Part shown: piece by piece, positions 37,233 through 49,849 of the stretch
Layout of the letters: every line of letters starts with the position of its first letter
Position numbering within the stretch: position 1 is the first letter of the stretch
Origin: Erythrophleum ivorense
Lineage: Eukaryota; Streptophyta; Magnoliopsida; Fabales; Fabaceae
Assembly: GCA_026724425.1 (NCBI GenBank)
Contig: JAIUCV010000089.1
Span: forward strand, 1,674,001-1,738,000
DNA length: 64,000 nucleotides
Direction: 5' to 3'
Notes under the pieces: generated by a model
The model's input: only the letters and a program-made list of their open reading frames with translations
What the model was told of the DNA's origin: nothing
The model's database searches: none
Program-made: the position numbers and the translations under genes

Positions 37233-37916
37233 CATCAATGCCATCTATTTCTCTCTGTAAGTTCCATTTTAACCAAAGCTATCCTCAAAACATTCAATTA
37301 TCTCCCACATGGGGTTTTGACTTAGATTTGTTTTCTTGTTGAACCCAATTCCCCATATGCTCCCGATGGATTGGCTGGTGCTGGATTCGTAATATATTTT
37401 GATTAGTGTAACTTTCTTTGTTTTCAACATTCCTCATTTAAACAAGCATGCAAGTGGGTACGGCTAGAGTATCGCTACTCTTCCCACTTCCTGCACTTTC
37501 CCAGAAAGAAAACGAAATTGTAATATTTTTCCTTTTTTTATTTCTCTTGATAACGAATGCAGGGGGGTATTTACCACCTAATTCAGTCTAGAATAAAAAT
37601 GGGGCTTTTAGCGAATAATCCCTAGTTAGGATCGATTACCTTATTTGTTTGTTGTAATTTCTGGAGAAAAACGTAGTCTATATTATAATAGCCTTTGTGA
37701 CAGTTCGGTGATCTGGGATATGGCTGTTCTTTTTTTGACATAATAGTAGGATTTGTTATCAAATTAGCAGGTAATTTCCTTGCACCATATATATATATAT
37801 ATAAAATTGGGATTCCTTTGATTTGGAGTGATCTCAATTTGTCAACTGTTCTCTTAGAAGTATCCTAGAAGGACTTTTATACATCTTTTAGAAACCCTTC
37901 TGTATGAAATAATGGG

Positions 37917-37966
37917 ATATGTATGTCTTCTTATGATTTGAGATATGTATGTCTTCTTATGATTCA
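37917..37966. repeat. short tandem repeat, 25 bp unit
   Basis: Two copies of ATATGTATGTCTTCTTATGA follow each other with a short TTTGAG spacer between them. The copies are identical over 20 bases, so the duplication is recent or conserved. No function is evident. Confidence 0.8.
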
Positions 37967-38773
37967 ATTCCTTCAGCTCCACCACGAAGCAGTAATTTCA
38001 TCATGTGGGCAAGGAGAGGCAATTCTTAAGTAGGTTTATTTTTACCATGATCGAAGTAGAAACAACTAAGCTAATCTACTGTTTCTGATATTGGTTTTGT
38101 ACTGCTGCAATTCTGGGTTGCAGGAAATGAATAGGCTTTTGGTCTGACTGGATTTGAATGAAAATTAAGTCTTTAAAGGGTTTTCCTTGAGGATTGAGAA
38201 CTCTATAATAAGTTTATGAAAAATTAAGACGTTTTTCTGATGATTGTAGCTCCAACCTGCAGATGAAAGTGGGACCATCTTGAAGATCAACCAGATGAAT
38301 ACATTGATTTTATGTTTCGAACAAGAAGCTTTAAATAGAACATTATGCTTGTCTGGAAATGATATGACCAATGAAGTTGTAGTTAGTTTCATGGAAAATT
38401 TCCCAAATTTTCTATTTAGGAGTCAAAATATATCGAATGTCGTTTCAGAATATCAAGAATCTCCAAATCACCTTTGCATAAGGAGTCCTAGCTGTACTCT
38501 AGTTGACTTTTCAAAGGCTGTGAACTAAACTTCTGCAACCCTTTATGCGTTATTGAACATTTCCTTTGGCATATAAGAAAAAAGGATCACAAGAAAAATT
38601 TGCACCAAATTCTAACCTTACCTAGTACACTTAGAAACAATTCAACATTTCGTTAACAATTATTGTGATTTGGATGATCTTCTGTTGTTCTGGAACGTTG
38701 TTATTTGGACAAGGTTTTTCTGCCTGATGGTCTCAGCACCGAGCTACTCAATCACCAGAGGATTAATTTTTTC

Positions 38774-41700
38774 TCATCTAGATCTTTTCCTTCTAAGAAC
38801 TTCAAGAACAGATTGTGCTGTGCAATAGGCAATAGCCTGTACAGTGACCATTGGATTCACACCCAAAGCTGTTGGGAACACACTTGCATCTGCCACATAA
38901 AGTCCCTCTATCTCCCATGTCTCCCCCATCTGGTTCACCACTGATTCCTTCGGATTCGCACCCATCCGACAGCTCCCCATCTGATGTGCTGAACATAATG
39001 GAGTTGAAAGGTCTGTTAATGGCCTTGAACTCTCCTCTTTCACAAACTTCTCAAACTCATGATAGCTCGCCTGCTTCACATTCAAGGTCCTTCCTTTGTT
39101 ATGATGGGTCCCAATTTCTTCAGCCCCGGCTGCTGCAAGAATCCTCAGTACCTTCTCAATTCCTTTCTGCAAATTCTTTTCATCAACATCTTTCATCTGA
39201 TAACTGATATTGGATGGAGACTTCACAGTCCCTGATCCTTGATCTCTTGCAAGTGCAAATATATGTGCTGTTCTGGAAAACTTGTGCATGCGATCTTTTA
39301 TGTCAGTCCCGGAAACCCAGGGCATTAGAATAGAGAACATACCAGGATGTAATGCTGGTGTTTGTATCACAGCACCATAGCCAGATTTCTCAAAATCTGC
39401 AACTACAGTAGACATTGCTGTCATTATCCCTCCTTCATAGCTCTTCTTATGTTCCTCAGGCCACACCTCAGAATCAGATGAAGGCGTGTCTGGAAAGTAT
39501 CCCCAAGCCATTGTCACTGGATGAAGATGCAAGTGTCTCCCTATGCTCTTATTCTTCAGGCCACTTCTTTTGAGCAATGCCGGAGTACAGAGTGCTCCAC
39601 ATGCTACAATAGTGACCTTGGATTCCACCCTACAAATTTCCTTGGCTCCCCTGTGTTCAAACTCAAAAGCTACTCCTTGTGCAATTTTTTGACCTTTTCC
39701 TGTGTATTTCTTGTGCAGGACTTTTATTGCCTCACAGCTGGGAAGAATAGCTCCATTACCAGATTTCACCAAGTCCACCAGCCAAGTCTCTGATGTACCC
39801 TTCTTCCTCCCGTCCTTGCAGCCCATACCGCACCATCCACAGTAGTGATCAGGTGGAGAATTCCGGGGAATTGTATTCACCGGGTAACCCATCTCTTGAC
39901 ACCCTCTTCTTAAGACTGCATTGTTGAAACCTTCTTCTGTGATTTCAGATTGAACTCCCATCTTCTCAAAGACAACATCCATGGCTTCTCTGTATAATTT
40001 ACTTTCAAAGAGTTCTAGCCCATATCGTTCGCTCCATTCCTTGCAAACATGCTTTGGAGTTTTAATACAAGCTGACCAGTTAATTGTAGATCCTCCACCA
40101 ACAGTTGATCCTGCTAGTATGAACACACCCATATCATCAGTAGCAATCAAACCACTAGAAAGGTACAGTTGATCCATGGTTGGTCCTTCAAGAAGAGAAA
40201 GATTGTTTCTTGCGGAGTAGCTTCCTTTCTCCAAGACCAGAACTTTATAACCGGCTTTTGCCAGAACCCCAGCTATTACACCGCCTCCTGAGCCAGAACC
40301 AACTACCACTGCATCGCATTGGATGACTAAGGAAGGGGATGACAAGGTGGAAGCTTTGCTTTTCCGGCGAAGGACAGAGACAGGGAATCCTCGCCGTCGC
40401 AGAGCATCTACAGTGATGTCTCGTGGGCAGTTCAGGTGGACAAGACCCTTGTAAAGAGGTCCTACGATCTCTTCAGCATCATCTTCCTCGTCATCATGTT
40501 TCTGGTGTCCTCGTGTTTCTTTTGATGTTCCTTGTAGGAAATAGTTCTTTAACTGGGCTTTGAATTCTGGGTCAGGTCCGGTGTACCCGATTGCTTTCCA
40601 TGATGGGTTATCTTCTGCTTCGTCTAGCTGATAAAAATTGAAGGGTCCTGGCATGACTTTAAGTTTCCAATTTTCCAAGCAACCAGAAAAAAGAAAGAAA
40701 AAATACACACGCACAACACCCTCCCCCCAAAAAAAACCCACACCCGCACACATACACTCACTCACTCTTGATAGTTCAAATCTCTTGTTGTTATGTTATC
40801 ACCGATGACTATCTTGTACCTTTTGGCTGTTTTGACAAATTGGAAGCCAGGTGAATGAGTTTCACCGATGACTAACTTCTACACTGAAGCTGATTTATAG
40901 AACCTTTTGGCTGTTTTGACATATTGGAAGCCAAGTGAATCGAGTTTCCTTCTCTCGGATTAACAATCGTAGGCTTTCTCGTAACTGTCCTAACGGTTTG
41001 GTTATTGGGCTGGATGATCATAAAGCCCATAACCCAACATTCTCGTAACTGTCCTAACGGTTTAGTTATTGGGCTGGATGATGATAAAGCCCATAACCCA
41101 ACATAGTTCAGAATGTGGGTTCCTAATTTTTCTATGTATAAATCGAATTCAACCCAATTACGTGTATTTTTTTAATTATTTTTTTAACATGCAAACAATG
41201 TTACCTTTTTAGAAAATAATAATAGACGTCGTTTTATAAAATTTCTTATAATATTTTGTTACAAAACATAACTAAATTTGGACATTATTGAATTTAGAGA
41301 TATTTTGAAATTGATTCTATTCAACTGGAGTACACCCATATACTTCCTCTTGAATTCGTTGGAAAAGAAAAAAAGAAGACATGGAGTTTGTGAGAGAATA
41401 TAAAATGAAAGATATTGCCCTAAAATTCTTTTCAGGTTTATCAGTAAATATATTATCACGTGATTTATCTTTCTATAATTTAGCATCAAGTGGTTGATAT
41501 TTTCTTGAAAAAAAATTTATTCACATTATACTTTTATTAAAATATTTTATCCAATGCTAATGTAGGTTAGTTTAGCTCATGAAAGAATCCCCGCTAAGCC
41601 TTTACATCCTCACATACGATGATTTGAATTCCTTTCACTAATAGAGCATGTTTGATATCATGAAATCTACTTTGATAGGAATGATATATTGATTTTAAAA

Positions 41701-44700
41701 AAGTAAAAAAATATATTATATCTTTATTATCATTTTTTAAAATAAAAATAAAGAAATTATTTTTTATCTTATTTATTTAATTTTTTTTCCTGCATAGCGA
41801 ATATATAGAAGTCAATCCTACCAAAGTAATCTCTTGATGTCTAAGAGGCTAGTTGAATGGTCTCTTGTATAGGTCTCTTATTGGCGCCCTAAGCGGTAGT
41901 TTTGGAAAAGTCAAAAGTGTATTTTTCCTATTACTCTTGTATAAAATAATATTTTCTCTAATCGTATGCAATGAAAAAAAAAAAAACCCTAAGAAATGTG
42001 AATGGGCAGTGTCTCTATATACCGTTAAAATGGGCTACCATAGTACAAGTACAAGTTACCATTTGAGTTGTGACCCACCTTGGCATAGTGTATGATCTGG
42101 ATTCTAGTTGTATTGTACTATCTGTACTATCTTGTGATGACACAAAGGTCGAGGCTCACAATAGAATTTGAATTTCTTTAAATAAATAAATAAATAATAA
42201 AATATTCCTCAAATAATTAAAGATAAAAAATTGAATATGTAAAAAATATTTTAATTTCTTGTATTATTTTTTAGTTATTTTTAAAAATTTTTACTATTTA
42301 TTCAATTATAAAAAATTCAAATTCCACAAAAGGAATGTCTCTGAGTTGTGAGCCCCAACAGGACCCTAACTGCAGGTACTTTCAAGTGTACTGGTTGCTG
42401 CGTGCTGCATAGCCTTATAATCTTGGGTATAACTACACACACCTATGTTGTACTTAGGTTTGAATTGCATTCACTTCAAGCTTTCGGCTCTCCTTCAAAT
42501 TCTCACTTCAGTTTTTAACGTAATTCTATATTTCTGTATGAGTTTATTTTAATTTACAATTTACTTGTTGTGATCCAATTCAATAGTCCAAAAAGATTAG
42601 TGTAATTTACATTAGTAGTTCTGAGTTTTGTTAAAATTATATAAATATTTTTTTATTTAAAAAAAATAGATTAATTTAAATACATATTTCTTTAACTAAA
42701 ATATTCTCCATCAAATCTAACAATTCAGAAGAATAGATATGATGATAAGAAGATATTAATTCTTGAAAATAAAAATAATCTAATATGTATTTAGGTTAAT
42801 CAAAAGTATTTTAATAGAAAAATTAAAAATTAGACAAACATGTATATTTTAAAAACAAAAAAAATAATATTTATGTGATTTTAACAAAATTTAAAAGACA
42901 TCTATGTAATTTATTCAAAATATTATTTATCTATACTAATATGCCTTGAGACTTTTTGATATCTTGGTCTCATAACTATTATAAAAAATCAAATAATATT
43001 TTTAAAAGATAAATATTAATTGTGATATGAGAGAATGCATAATTATAAAAATTTTCACTATTTTTTATTATTTTTTAAAAATAAAACTAATTACAGTTTA
43101 TTTTTTATTTTAAAAATAAATCAAGGTGAGACTTCACATTCACTTTAGTGCATGTCATGTCATGTCATGTCACTAACTTTTCATTATTAGCCTCTTTGTG
43201 TATTAATTGTCTCAATAATTCAGTCTCAAAATAATTATTTTTAAGAAGGGAAATAAATAAATGCATTCTACTCCTGTCTCTCTCTCACCCGCCTTAAGGG
43301 GGCTACGCAAGCTAATCCATGTTACTTTCACTTGCGTCCCTTGTAGGGCAGTGCTGCCTTTAAAGAAGGTCTCACGACCCGTGATTTGGTGGATTCTACC
43401 CCATTACCATTCGTCATTCACCTTTTCTGCCCATATAATAATCATTCAAAACATCAAAGGGTTGATTATTATTCTCAGATCTAATCGTTAATTTTTATGT
43501 TAATTAACCCCAACCAGATTTTATTTACTCTATCTACCCAACACACTATGAAAATATTCTCATCTTTTATTTAGACTAAAATTTTATTTTAATTTCTAAC
43601 ATATGAAATATTTTTCAATTTAATTTCTTATAAAATTATCTTTTATATTTGATTTTTCATAAATAAAATACTTTTCAATGTAGTTTCTCACAAAATATTG
43701 TTTTAATTAGATCCCTCATAGATAGATATTTTTCAATTGAACTCCTTATATATTAGTTTTTATTTATTTAAACTTTCACAAATAAAATTGTTATCTATCA
43801 ATCTACTTTAATGAAACTAACACTCAATTTTTAATGAATTTACATATTTTACAATAGTGACTAAACGATAATCTATTAAAAGATATTTTAACATTAAGTT
43901 AATATAAAGGCGTTGAAAATAATTTTACTTTTAACTGATCAAATTAAAAAAATAATTTTATAAGTGAATAAATTGAAAAAATTTCATTTATAAGGGATCA
44001 AATTTAAAAAATTAGGGACCAATACCTCATTTGTAAGATACCAAAATGAAATTTCAGTATTTTTATTTGTGTAACGGTAAAAACTGTCCTAGGAGTGCAT
44101 GTTTTACATTGTCAAATATCAATTCTCTTAAATGTGGAGTTTGGATCCCCTGCCATAAGGGATCCTACTGGAGGGGCTATAGTAACGTTATGTTGGTGTT
44201 TATTTTTAGGGGTTAAAAAAATGATATAAAATATCCAAAAAAAATAGAATTAGAAGGGCAAAAATTTTAACTGAAAGAAAAAAAACATACTTCAAAAATT
44301 TTAACTGTGTAGTACAATTAAAATTTTTGGAGTATAATCTTTTTTCATAATTAAAATTTTTGTTCTCCTAATTATAAATTTTAACTACCTTACATCATCT
44401 TTTAAAAATTAAAAAAAAAGCCAAAATGGCATTTCAACACGGCCTGCATAAAATCCTCTTATTGCAAAAGATCTCATCTCCTCAAATATGCACCAAATGG
44501 GTAAAAATAATTAATGTACAAATAGGTGGATCAACTAAGCCATATATATCCGCCCAAGTGCCGACAATTAATGTTTTTGGTTTTCATTATCGTTTAAAAA
44601 AAAAAAGAAGAACGCTATTCGCGTATGACAATGACAAAACGGACTTCTCATTTTCACATTAATAGCCAGAATTCAATTCGCCGTTCAGTGTTTACCTTGT

Positions 44701-46302
44701 CAATGAAATATAGATATGAAACATGCATGTGTATCACTTGTAGGTTTTCCCTATTAAAAAAATTGAAGGATAGCTAGCCAATCATACAATTACCCTAGAG
44801 ATACACAAATAGTATTTTCTTAAACAGAATTAGGAAAAGCAGATAAGATTATTATTATTTTGGGTTCTTTTACTTACCTGAGTGAAGAAGACAAGAAGAG
44901 TGAGAATTTTGAGGGTCCTGGCGAACATTCGAAGGTGACGAAAGTAACTGAAAGACCAAGACGTGACAATGAGTTGGCGTTTATGGTGAGGAAGATGAGG
45001 AATGGCATGGAAGAAAGGAAAGCGAAGAGAGAAGGCTGGTAGGCCACAAGTTATGAATGTGCCAACCCAAGTTGACAGAATGCTCAGCACCAACTTCAGC
45101 AACGCAGTATTTGGATGCTTCAGTTTCTCACTTATTATACCCCCAACCTACACAATTACAAAATTCATTAACCAAATAATTCCACAAAATTACAAATTAT
45201 TCAGTTTTTTCGTTATAATTTTACAGAAATATTATTCTCCTTTTGAACTTCTGTCAGGTTATGATTTTTAAATGGCATTAGCTAGATTTTAATAACTGTT
45301 GCTCTTTTCCTGTATTACAATTGTATATATATATATATATATATATATGAAATTTACTTGTATAGTTGATAAGAATATTCTACTAACTCTAATTGTGGTG
45401 TGTGCTCCACTCTGGAGTAAAAATAAATAATTCTGTGTAACAAAAGTGCAAAACAAATAATAAAGACTGGAATTATATATATTTAAATTGCATCTTTGTA
45501 AGTATCACAACAATGTATGATGATCTTTTAAAGTTTCTTACTGTAAAATTTTTAATGAAATTCACAGAGAGAGAAAGACAGTGACACAAATAATAAAAAT
45601 TTATATAAAATCTATTTCCCTTTTTTTTATTCTCTCACGCTCTCTTCTAATCTTCTATTTTCTCTTTCTTTAAGCTTTACGAAAATTTTATGATAAAAAA
45701 TTCTAAAATATCCCAACTCCACAACAATATACTAATAAACTCATTCTTCGTGTGTACATATATATATAATCCAATATAGGGCCCAGGTAACCAATGTTAT
45801 ACAAAAAAAAAGTAAAATTCAAGCAAGCATGAACATATTTACTAAATTAGAATAAACTCTTAATTTAAAAGCAACAGAAAATTAAGATGAATAAATAAAT
45901 AAATAAATAAAGTGTGAGGGGTGGTAGAGCTAGCCCTACACGCTGGTGTGTTCCGGCCATAGAGGCAGAAGTGCGGTAGAAGGTGGCAAGAGGGTCATGG
46001 GAGGGGTCAAGGGGGAAGACGACGTCGTTAAGGGAAGGAAAGATAGTGTCACAAAGAGCAGTGAGGGTTTTCATTTGTTTGAGGGAGAGAGAGTTGGTGG
46101 GAAGTGTTTGAAGATGATCATGTTTCTCTATCTCTCCTCCGAGAAGGAGTCTGTGTGTGTCTATGCTCCCAAGCTGAATCACAGTGTGATCTTTAGAACT
46201 ATTACTTTTATTCACTGATCCCAAACTTCCCAACCTAAAGCTTCCCTTTCTAAAGCTACCACTTTTGCTTCCTCCTCCAATCATCATGATCTCCTCATCC
46301 AT
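38774..46302 (-). CDS. FAO4A: long-chain fatty alcohol oxidase, FAO4A type (GMC oxidoreductase)
   Basis: Membrane-bound flavoprotein that oxidises long-chain fatty alcohols to aldehydes with release of hydrogen peroxide (family knowledge). Three exons: 45940-46302, 44878-45147 and 38774-40627; both junctions are phase 0 and GT-AG. The product is 828 aa. Residues 1-60 are a basic Gly/Ser-rich leader (KSGSFRKGSFRLGSLGS) as in FAO4A. The family motif TLTALCDTIFPSL then FYRTSASMAG follows, and VGGIISEKLKHPN opens exon 2. Residues 138-160 and 190-210 are hydrophobic (LVLSILSTWVGTFITCG; LKILTLLVFF). The FAD-binding GSGSGGG lies at about 321-327, AGSTVGGGSTINWS in exon 3, and the GMC C-terminal pair is His 759 (HQMGSCRMG) and Asn 802 (GVNPMVTVQA). 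All key residues are present. Upstream, minus-strand TATATATA runs at 46327-46336 and 46363-46377 could serve as TATA boxes. Confidence 0.95.
40795..40950. repeat. two-copy repeat, unit about 73 bp
   Basis: TCACCGATGACTA, CCTTTTGGCTGTTTTGACA, ATTGGAAGCCA and GTGAAT..GAGTTT occur twice in the same order (first copy from 40799, second from 40861). The second copy carries an insertion of about 25 bases after CTTCTACAC. Confidence 0.75.
40977..41104. repeat. near-perfect tandem duplication, unit 64 bp
   Basis: Copy 1 is 40977-41040 and copy 2 is 41041-41104. Both read TCTCGTAACTGTCCTAACGG and continue to ACCCAACAT, with only two differences visible (GGTT to AGTT, ATCAT to ATGAT). Within each unit TTATTGGGCTGG and AAGCCCATAACCCAA are partly complementary, so each copy could form a hairpin. 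Confidence 0.9.
42150..42356. mobile_element. MITE-like element with terminal inverted repeats
   Basis: The left end GAGGCTCACAA...GAATTTGAATTTC (42151 on) mirrors the right end, whose complement reads GGGGCTCACAA...GGAATTTGAATTTTTT. The inner part is almost all A and T. Size (about 205 bp), TIRs and an AT core fit a small non-autonomous DNA transposon. The target duplication was not resolved, so the superfamily is open. Confidence 0.6.
43540..44075. mobile_element. foldback element with long imperfect inverted arms
   Basis: The left arm (43540-43740) contains GAAATATTTTTCAATTTAAT, TTCTTATAAAATTATCTTTT and a TTTGATTTTTCATAAAT phrase. The complement of the right arm (43930-44075) contains GAAATTTTTTCAATTTATTC, CACTTATAAAATTATTTTTT and ATTTGATCCCTTATAAAT. 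The left arm also has about three tandem 62-64 bp sub-units. The RNA of this intron could therefore form a long hairpin. Confidence 0.65.
44255..44365. repeat. short inverted repeat
   Basis: AGGGCAAAAATTTTAACTG near 44256-44274 mirrors CATAATTAAAATTTTTGTTC near 44346-44365, with related ATTTTAACTG and CAATTAAAATTTTTGGAG phrases between. A hairpin with a loop is likely; it may be a small MITE. Confidence 0.5.
45323..45348. repeat. (TA)n microsatellite in FAO4A intron 1
   Basis: About 13 TA units inside the 792 base intron 1 of FAO4A (45148-45939). Length variation would be expected among plants. Confidence 0.85.
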
Positions 46303-46600
46303 GTTTCTTGCTTCACAGTGTGTGTGTATATATATAGAGAGAGAGAGCTTAGCTATATATATATATATATGTGTATCACAGATTCACACAGTGCAAAGCA
46401 GCAAAACCTTCAGGGGTTTATATAACATACCAGCACTGACAAATAAAGACATGAACCGCATAGAGAGAGAGAGAGAGAGAGTGGGGGTATCAAGAAGGAC
46501 TGGTTATGAAATATGGACCAAGCAAATTAATCCAAGATGCTTAAGGTCAAAGCTAAATAGAAAGGGCCTCTAATAATAATATCAAATCAATTTAAAAGTT
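46303..46600 (-). promoter_or_regulatory. 5' flank of FAO4A
   Basis: Upstream of the FAO4A ATG on the minus strand are CT/GA-rich and TATATA runs (46327-46350 and 46363-46377) and a (GA)n microsatellite at 46462-46481. Such runs are common in plant core promoters. Exact start site and boundaries are unknown. Confidence 0.4.
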
Positions 46601-48942
46601 TAAACTCTTCGGTGAAGGTCAAGAATTAAGGGTATTATATCACTACAATATGTACTGTCTTAAAAAAATTTAGTACTATTATCATTTATATTTAATTTAA
46701 CAAATAAGTAATTCATGCTTAAAATTTTAAATTCAACTAAATCATAATTTAAAACTTACAAAGGATAAGAATACCGAGTACTCAATACTATATGTAGGTT
46801 GTCATTTTCGTTTGGAAATTTGAAATAAATGTCTGTTTGGTATAAAATATTTCCATTTTACAAGTACCTCATGTCACCAAAATAAATAAATACATAAATT
46901 ATTATTATTTTAGTTATGTTATATTTTTCTACAGTTTCAATTATAATTTAGAAAATAAAAGTTAAGTTTTTAAATTTCTTATATTTTACAATTTAAAATG
47001 TTCAAACTATAGTATACGAATCCCTAATAAATATATCTTCTATTAATTTAATTTTCAGAAGATAATTATTGCCCTCCCTTAATTTAATGTTTATATTGAA
47101 AGATTTTAAAAAAACTCTAGAGTGAAATGATGATAATAATCTTTTAAAATTAAACTAATATAATATGCATATTTTAATGACATAAATGGTAGTTTACTAT
47201 CTAAGATATTAATTTATCAAATAATTTGTTGATAGAAATATAAATAACCTTTTAATATCCAAAGGGACGATTGAGAGATAACTCTAAAATATAAACAAAA
47301 AAAATATGTATAACTTTTATGTTCTTGTCATTAAATTCTTTAGTAAAATAATAATGAGTGAATAATTTTTATAACTTGTATTGCATAATTAATATTTTAA
47401 AAATATTTTTATATAATTTTCTTTTATTAAAAACACTAGGATTGGTAGGCCTTGTGCGTCGGGCTTGAGCAACAAAAATTGAAAATTTTGAAAAAAAATC
47501 TATTATAAATAGTTTAAGAACAATAATCTATCTATTATATATATATAGAAAAGCCATGATTCAGATACCGTTCACTCACACTATATATTTATAACGTTAT
47601 ATTATGATGTACTGTTTATGATACTGTTTATCACATTTTATTACTATTTATATACTATTTTTATTGTTTAACATTGTTTATTCCGTACGATTTTCTTTTT
47701 AATTTTTTTTTTCTGTGAGGCCCTTTTTTTTAAAAAAAAAAATTAGTGGAACCCACATTTTTAAAAAAACTCTTAAATCTCTAGGGATTAATGCTAGTTC
47801 TACAATAAATTTACAATAAAAGCAAACCTTCCTTTAATATATATATATATATATTAATTTAATGACAAATATATAAAAAACTTATATCTAAATTTAATTC
47901 AAAAATATGACAAGTAAAAAAATGAATAAAAAAAATACTCTATGAAAGTTTTATTCTTAAGGATTGGAGAGAGAGGAACACCTGGCGGCAGTGAAGAGTC
48001 AAAATCATAAATTCAAATTAAACAAAAAAAAAAGGGAAATGAATAAAAGTTCTCTCTGAAAATTGCATTCTTAAGGATTGGAGAGAGGAACACGTGGTGG
48101 TGATGAAAAGCCAAAATTATAAATTCAAATTTAACCCAAAAAAAAGGGAGTTTACGTAGCGTCCAACGAATTAGAGAGAGGAAAAGGTTTGAAATAAATG
48201 TAACGAATAACCGTCTGTATTAATTACTCATTCATTTGCAACCATAATTTCCAGCGGCTTTGATTTTGGTTAACACTCTATTTCTTTGTAAAACATGTAT
48301 CTGCAGCAGCCAATATATTTTCGTATGATATTAATTTTAGTTCTTAGAATTAAAATAAATTTGATGTATTTAAGTTCAAGTCTTTACTTTTACTAATAAA
48401 TGTATTATTGTATTAATTGGCCACTAAGAAAGGTACTTAAGCAAAAAAGAGAGGAACTTGTTCATTTTCAGATATATTTATGTCCATATTAGATGTGCAC
48501 TTACTACTTAGGTGTTACAAATATTCCATCTTTCGCTAAAATTTTCATCACCAATTTGCAATACTTTGTCGACATACGCGAGGCGCACATAAACATATTC
48601 TTAATTAGGCTTCATATATATATATATATATATATGTTACATGAAAAAGATGGAACAATCTTTCGTTTTCAGACATATCATCCTGCTTGAATTAATCATA
48701 ATTAACTTGGTTTCACTAATTTATCAGAGTTTATTTGGAGGGTTTTCGTACATTCAAAATAATATGATATTAAATCATAAATAAAATGAGCCTTCAAAAT
48801 TGTGTATATATATATTTTTCAGAAGCGACGCAGTTGTATAGTGAAAAGTTCTTAAATTTACTAATTATTTTTTAACAGATTATGAGATGTATATATTATC
48901 AAAATATCTTTTATTAGTATGAATTGGGTAGAACAGTATGTG

Positions 48943-48984
<42 letters not shown>

Positions 48985-49730
48985 CTAGACAATAGAAAAA
49001 AAAAGCTTAATTGTATGAAGAATAAATGTGGGTGTCGAAATCAAACCTTAATTAATTTTTTCCCATTGAAAAATAATATCCAACTCGTGAGTTATGAAGA
49101 TATATAGATTTAAGCCAGCTGGATTTAGGAACATATATGGGATAAGTACAAGCAAAGTTGGGTTCATTAGAAGTTATCAACTTAATGTGTGCCGTTATTA
49201 TATTTATATAAATATAATTGATTACTCAACGCAAAATTGTAATTATTCTTTTGCAAAGCACGGTTAATTAGTCAATTAATATAGAATATCTTTAATTGAC
49301 AAGTGGAACTTATATGTTTTCTTAATAAATTACGTACTTCGCAAATTATCTAGTATTATGCTATTGGTGCTATATATATATATGAAACAGATGTTTAAAG
49401 TATTATTTGACAAATTGTTTTGCATAAGAAATCATGAATTGTATGCATAGCTAGTGACCATGAAGTTTAACTACAAGAAAAATTAATTTTACTGGGGGAT
49501 TCCAACTAGAGATACTATTCCTTACTAGTCCTCCAACTTTGGAAAAAGAAAAAAGCAAACAATCAGCATTTATTTTGCTATATTTGTAAGAGAAAGAGTC
49601 CTCACTATATATTTTTCGATAATACATTTGCAAGAAAAATTTTCCTTGCCCTTTCCAATATATTTTTTTAAAAGAATATTAGTGAGAAATCATTGTGTAA
49701 CTGATCCTTTGACAATTAAAAAAAATTATA
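46601..49730. other. AT-rich intergenic spacer right of FAO4A
   Basis: No gene is recognised. It contains a two-copy tandem duplication (listed), (TA)n runs at 48613-48635 and 48952-48974, and scattered small open frames without family resemblance (48493-48690 plus, 49451-49633 minus). Confidence 0.5.
47937..48165. repeat. two-copy tandem duplication, unit about 114 bp
   Basis: Both copies contain CTCT.TGAAA, ATTCTTAAGGATTGGAGAGA, GGAACAC.TGG(C/T)GG, TCATAAATTCAAATT or TTATAAATTCAAATT, and an A-run followed by GGGA. They are offset by 114 bases. Lies in spacer DNA and is non-coding. Confidence 0.8.
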
Positions 49731-49849
49731 TTAGTAATGAATAACGAGAAAATGTCCCTTGATGGGGGATTTTATTAGTGTCCCTCAATGAGGGATTTTG
49801 AAAAAAAAAATTTAGGCCTCAAATAAGAAAGACCACATGATTTCTCTCC

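Larger units (their letters stand above)
36378..38773. other. intergenic region between the MWL-like and FAO4A genes
   Basis: It contains the MWL-like 5' UTR and promoter (about 36378-37200) and the 3' flank of FAO4A. Several open frames of 60-95 codons on both strands show no family resemblance. Two tiny tandem repeats are listed separately. A (TA)n run lies near 37787-37803. No other gene is supported. Confidence 0.5.
40628..44877 (-). other. intron 2 of FAO4A (4.25 kb), filled with repeats
   Basis: The donor CAG|GTAAGT lies at 44877 and the acceptor TTTTTATCAG| just above 40627. The intron holds a pair of diverged repeats and a 64 bp perfect-like tandem pair near its 3' end, a MITE-like inverted repeat at 42150-42356, a long foldback at 43540-44075 and a short palindrome near 44255-44365 (each listed separately). 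Open frames inside (41259-41489, 41853-42095, 43261-43491, 44426-44662) show no family resemblance. Confidence 0.85.

Noticed and set aside
38851..40172. Plus-strand open frames of 63-118 codons opposite the FAO4A exon
   Set aside because: They are antisense shadows of a well-supported coding exon.
38774..40765. Separate single-exon FAO gene starting at a methionine at 40654
   Set aside because: The residues before LDEAEDNPSW do not fit the family, a good acceptor precedes them, and the missing N-terminal 211 residues are encoded in phase at 44878-46302.
43261..43420. GC-richer patch in the FAO4A intron considered as a tRNA or small gene
   Set aside because: No tRNA cloverleaf, A/B box pair or known protein motif could be made out.
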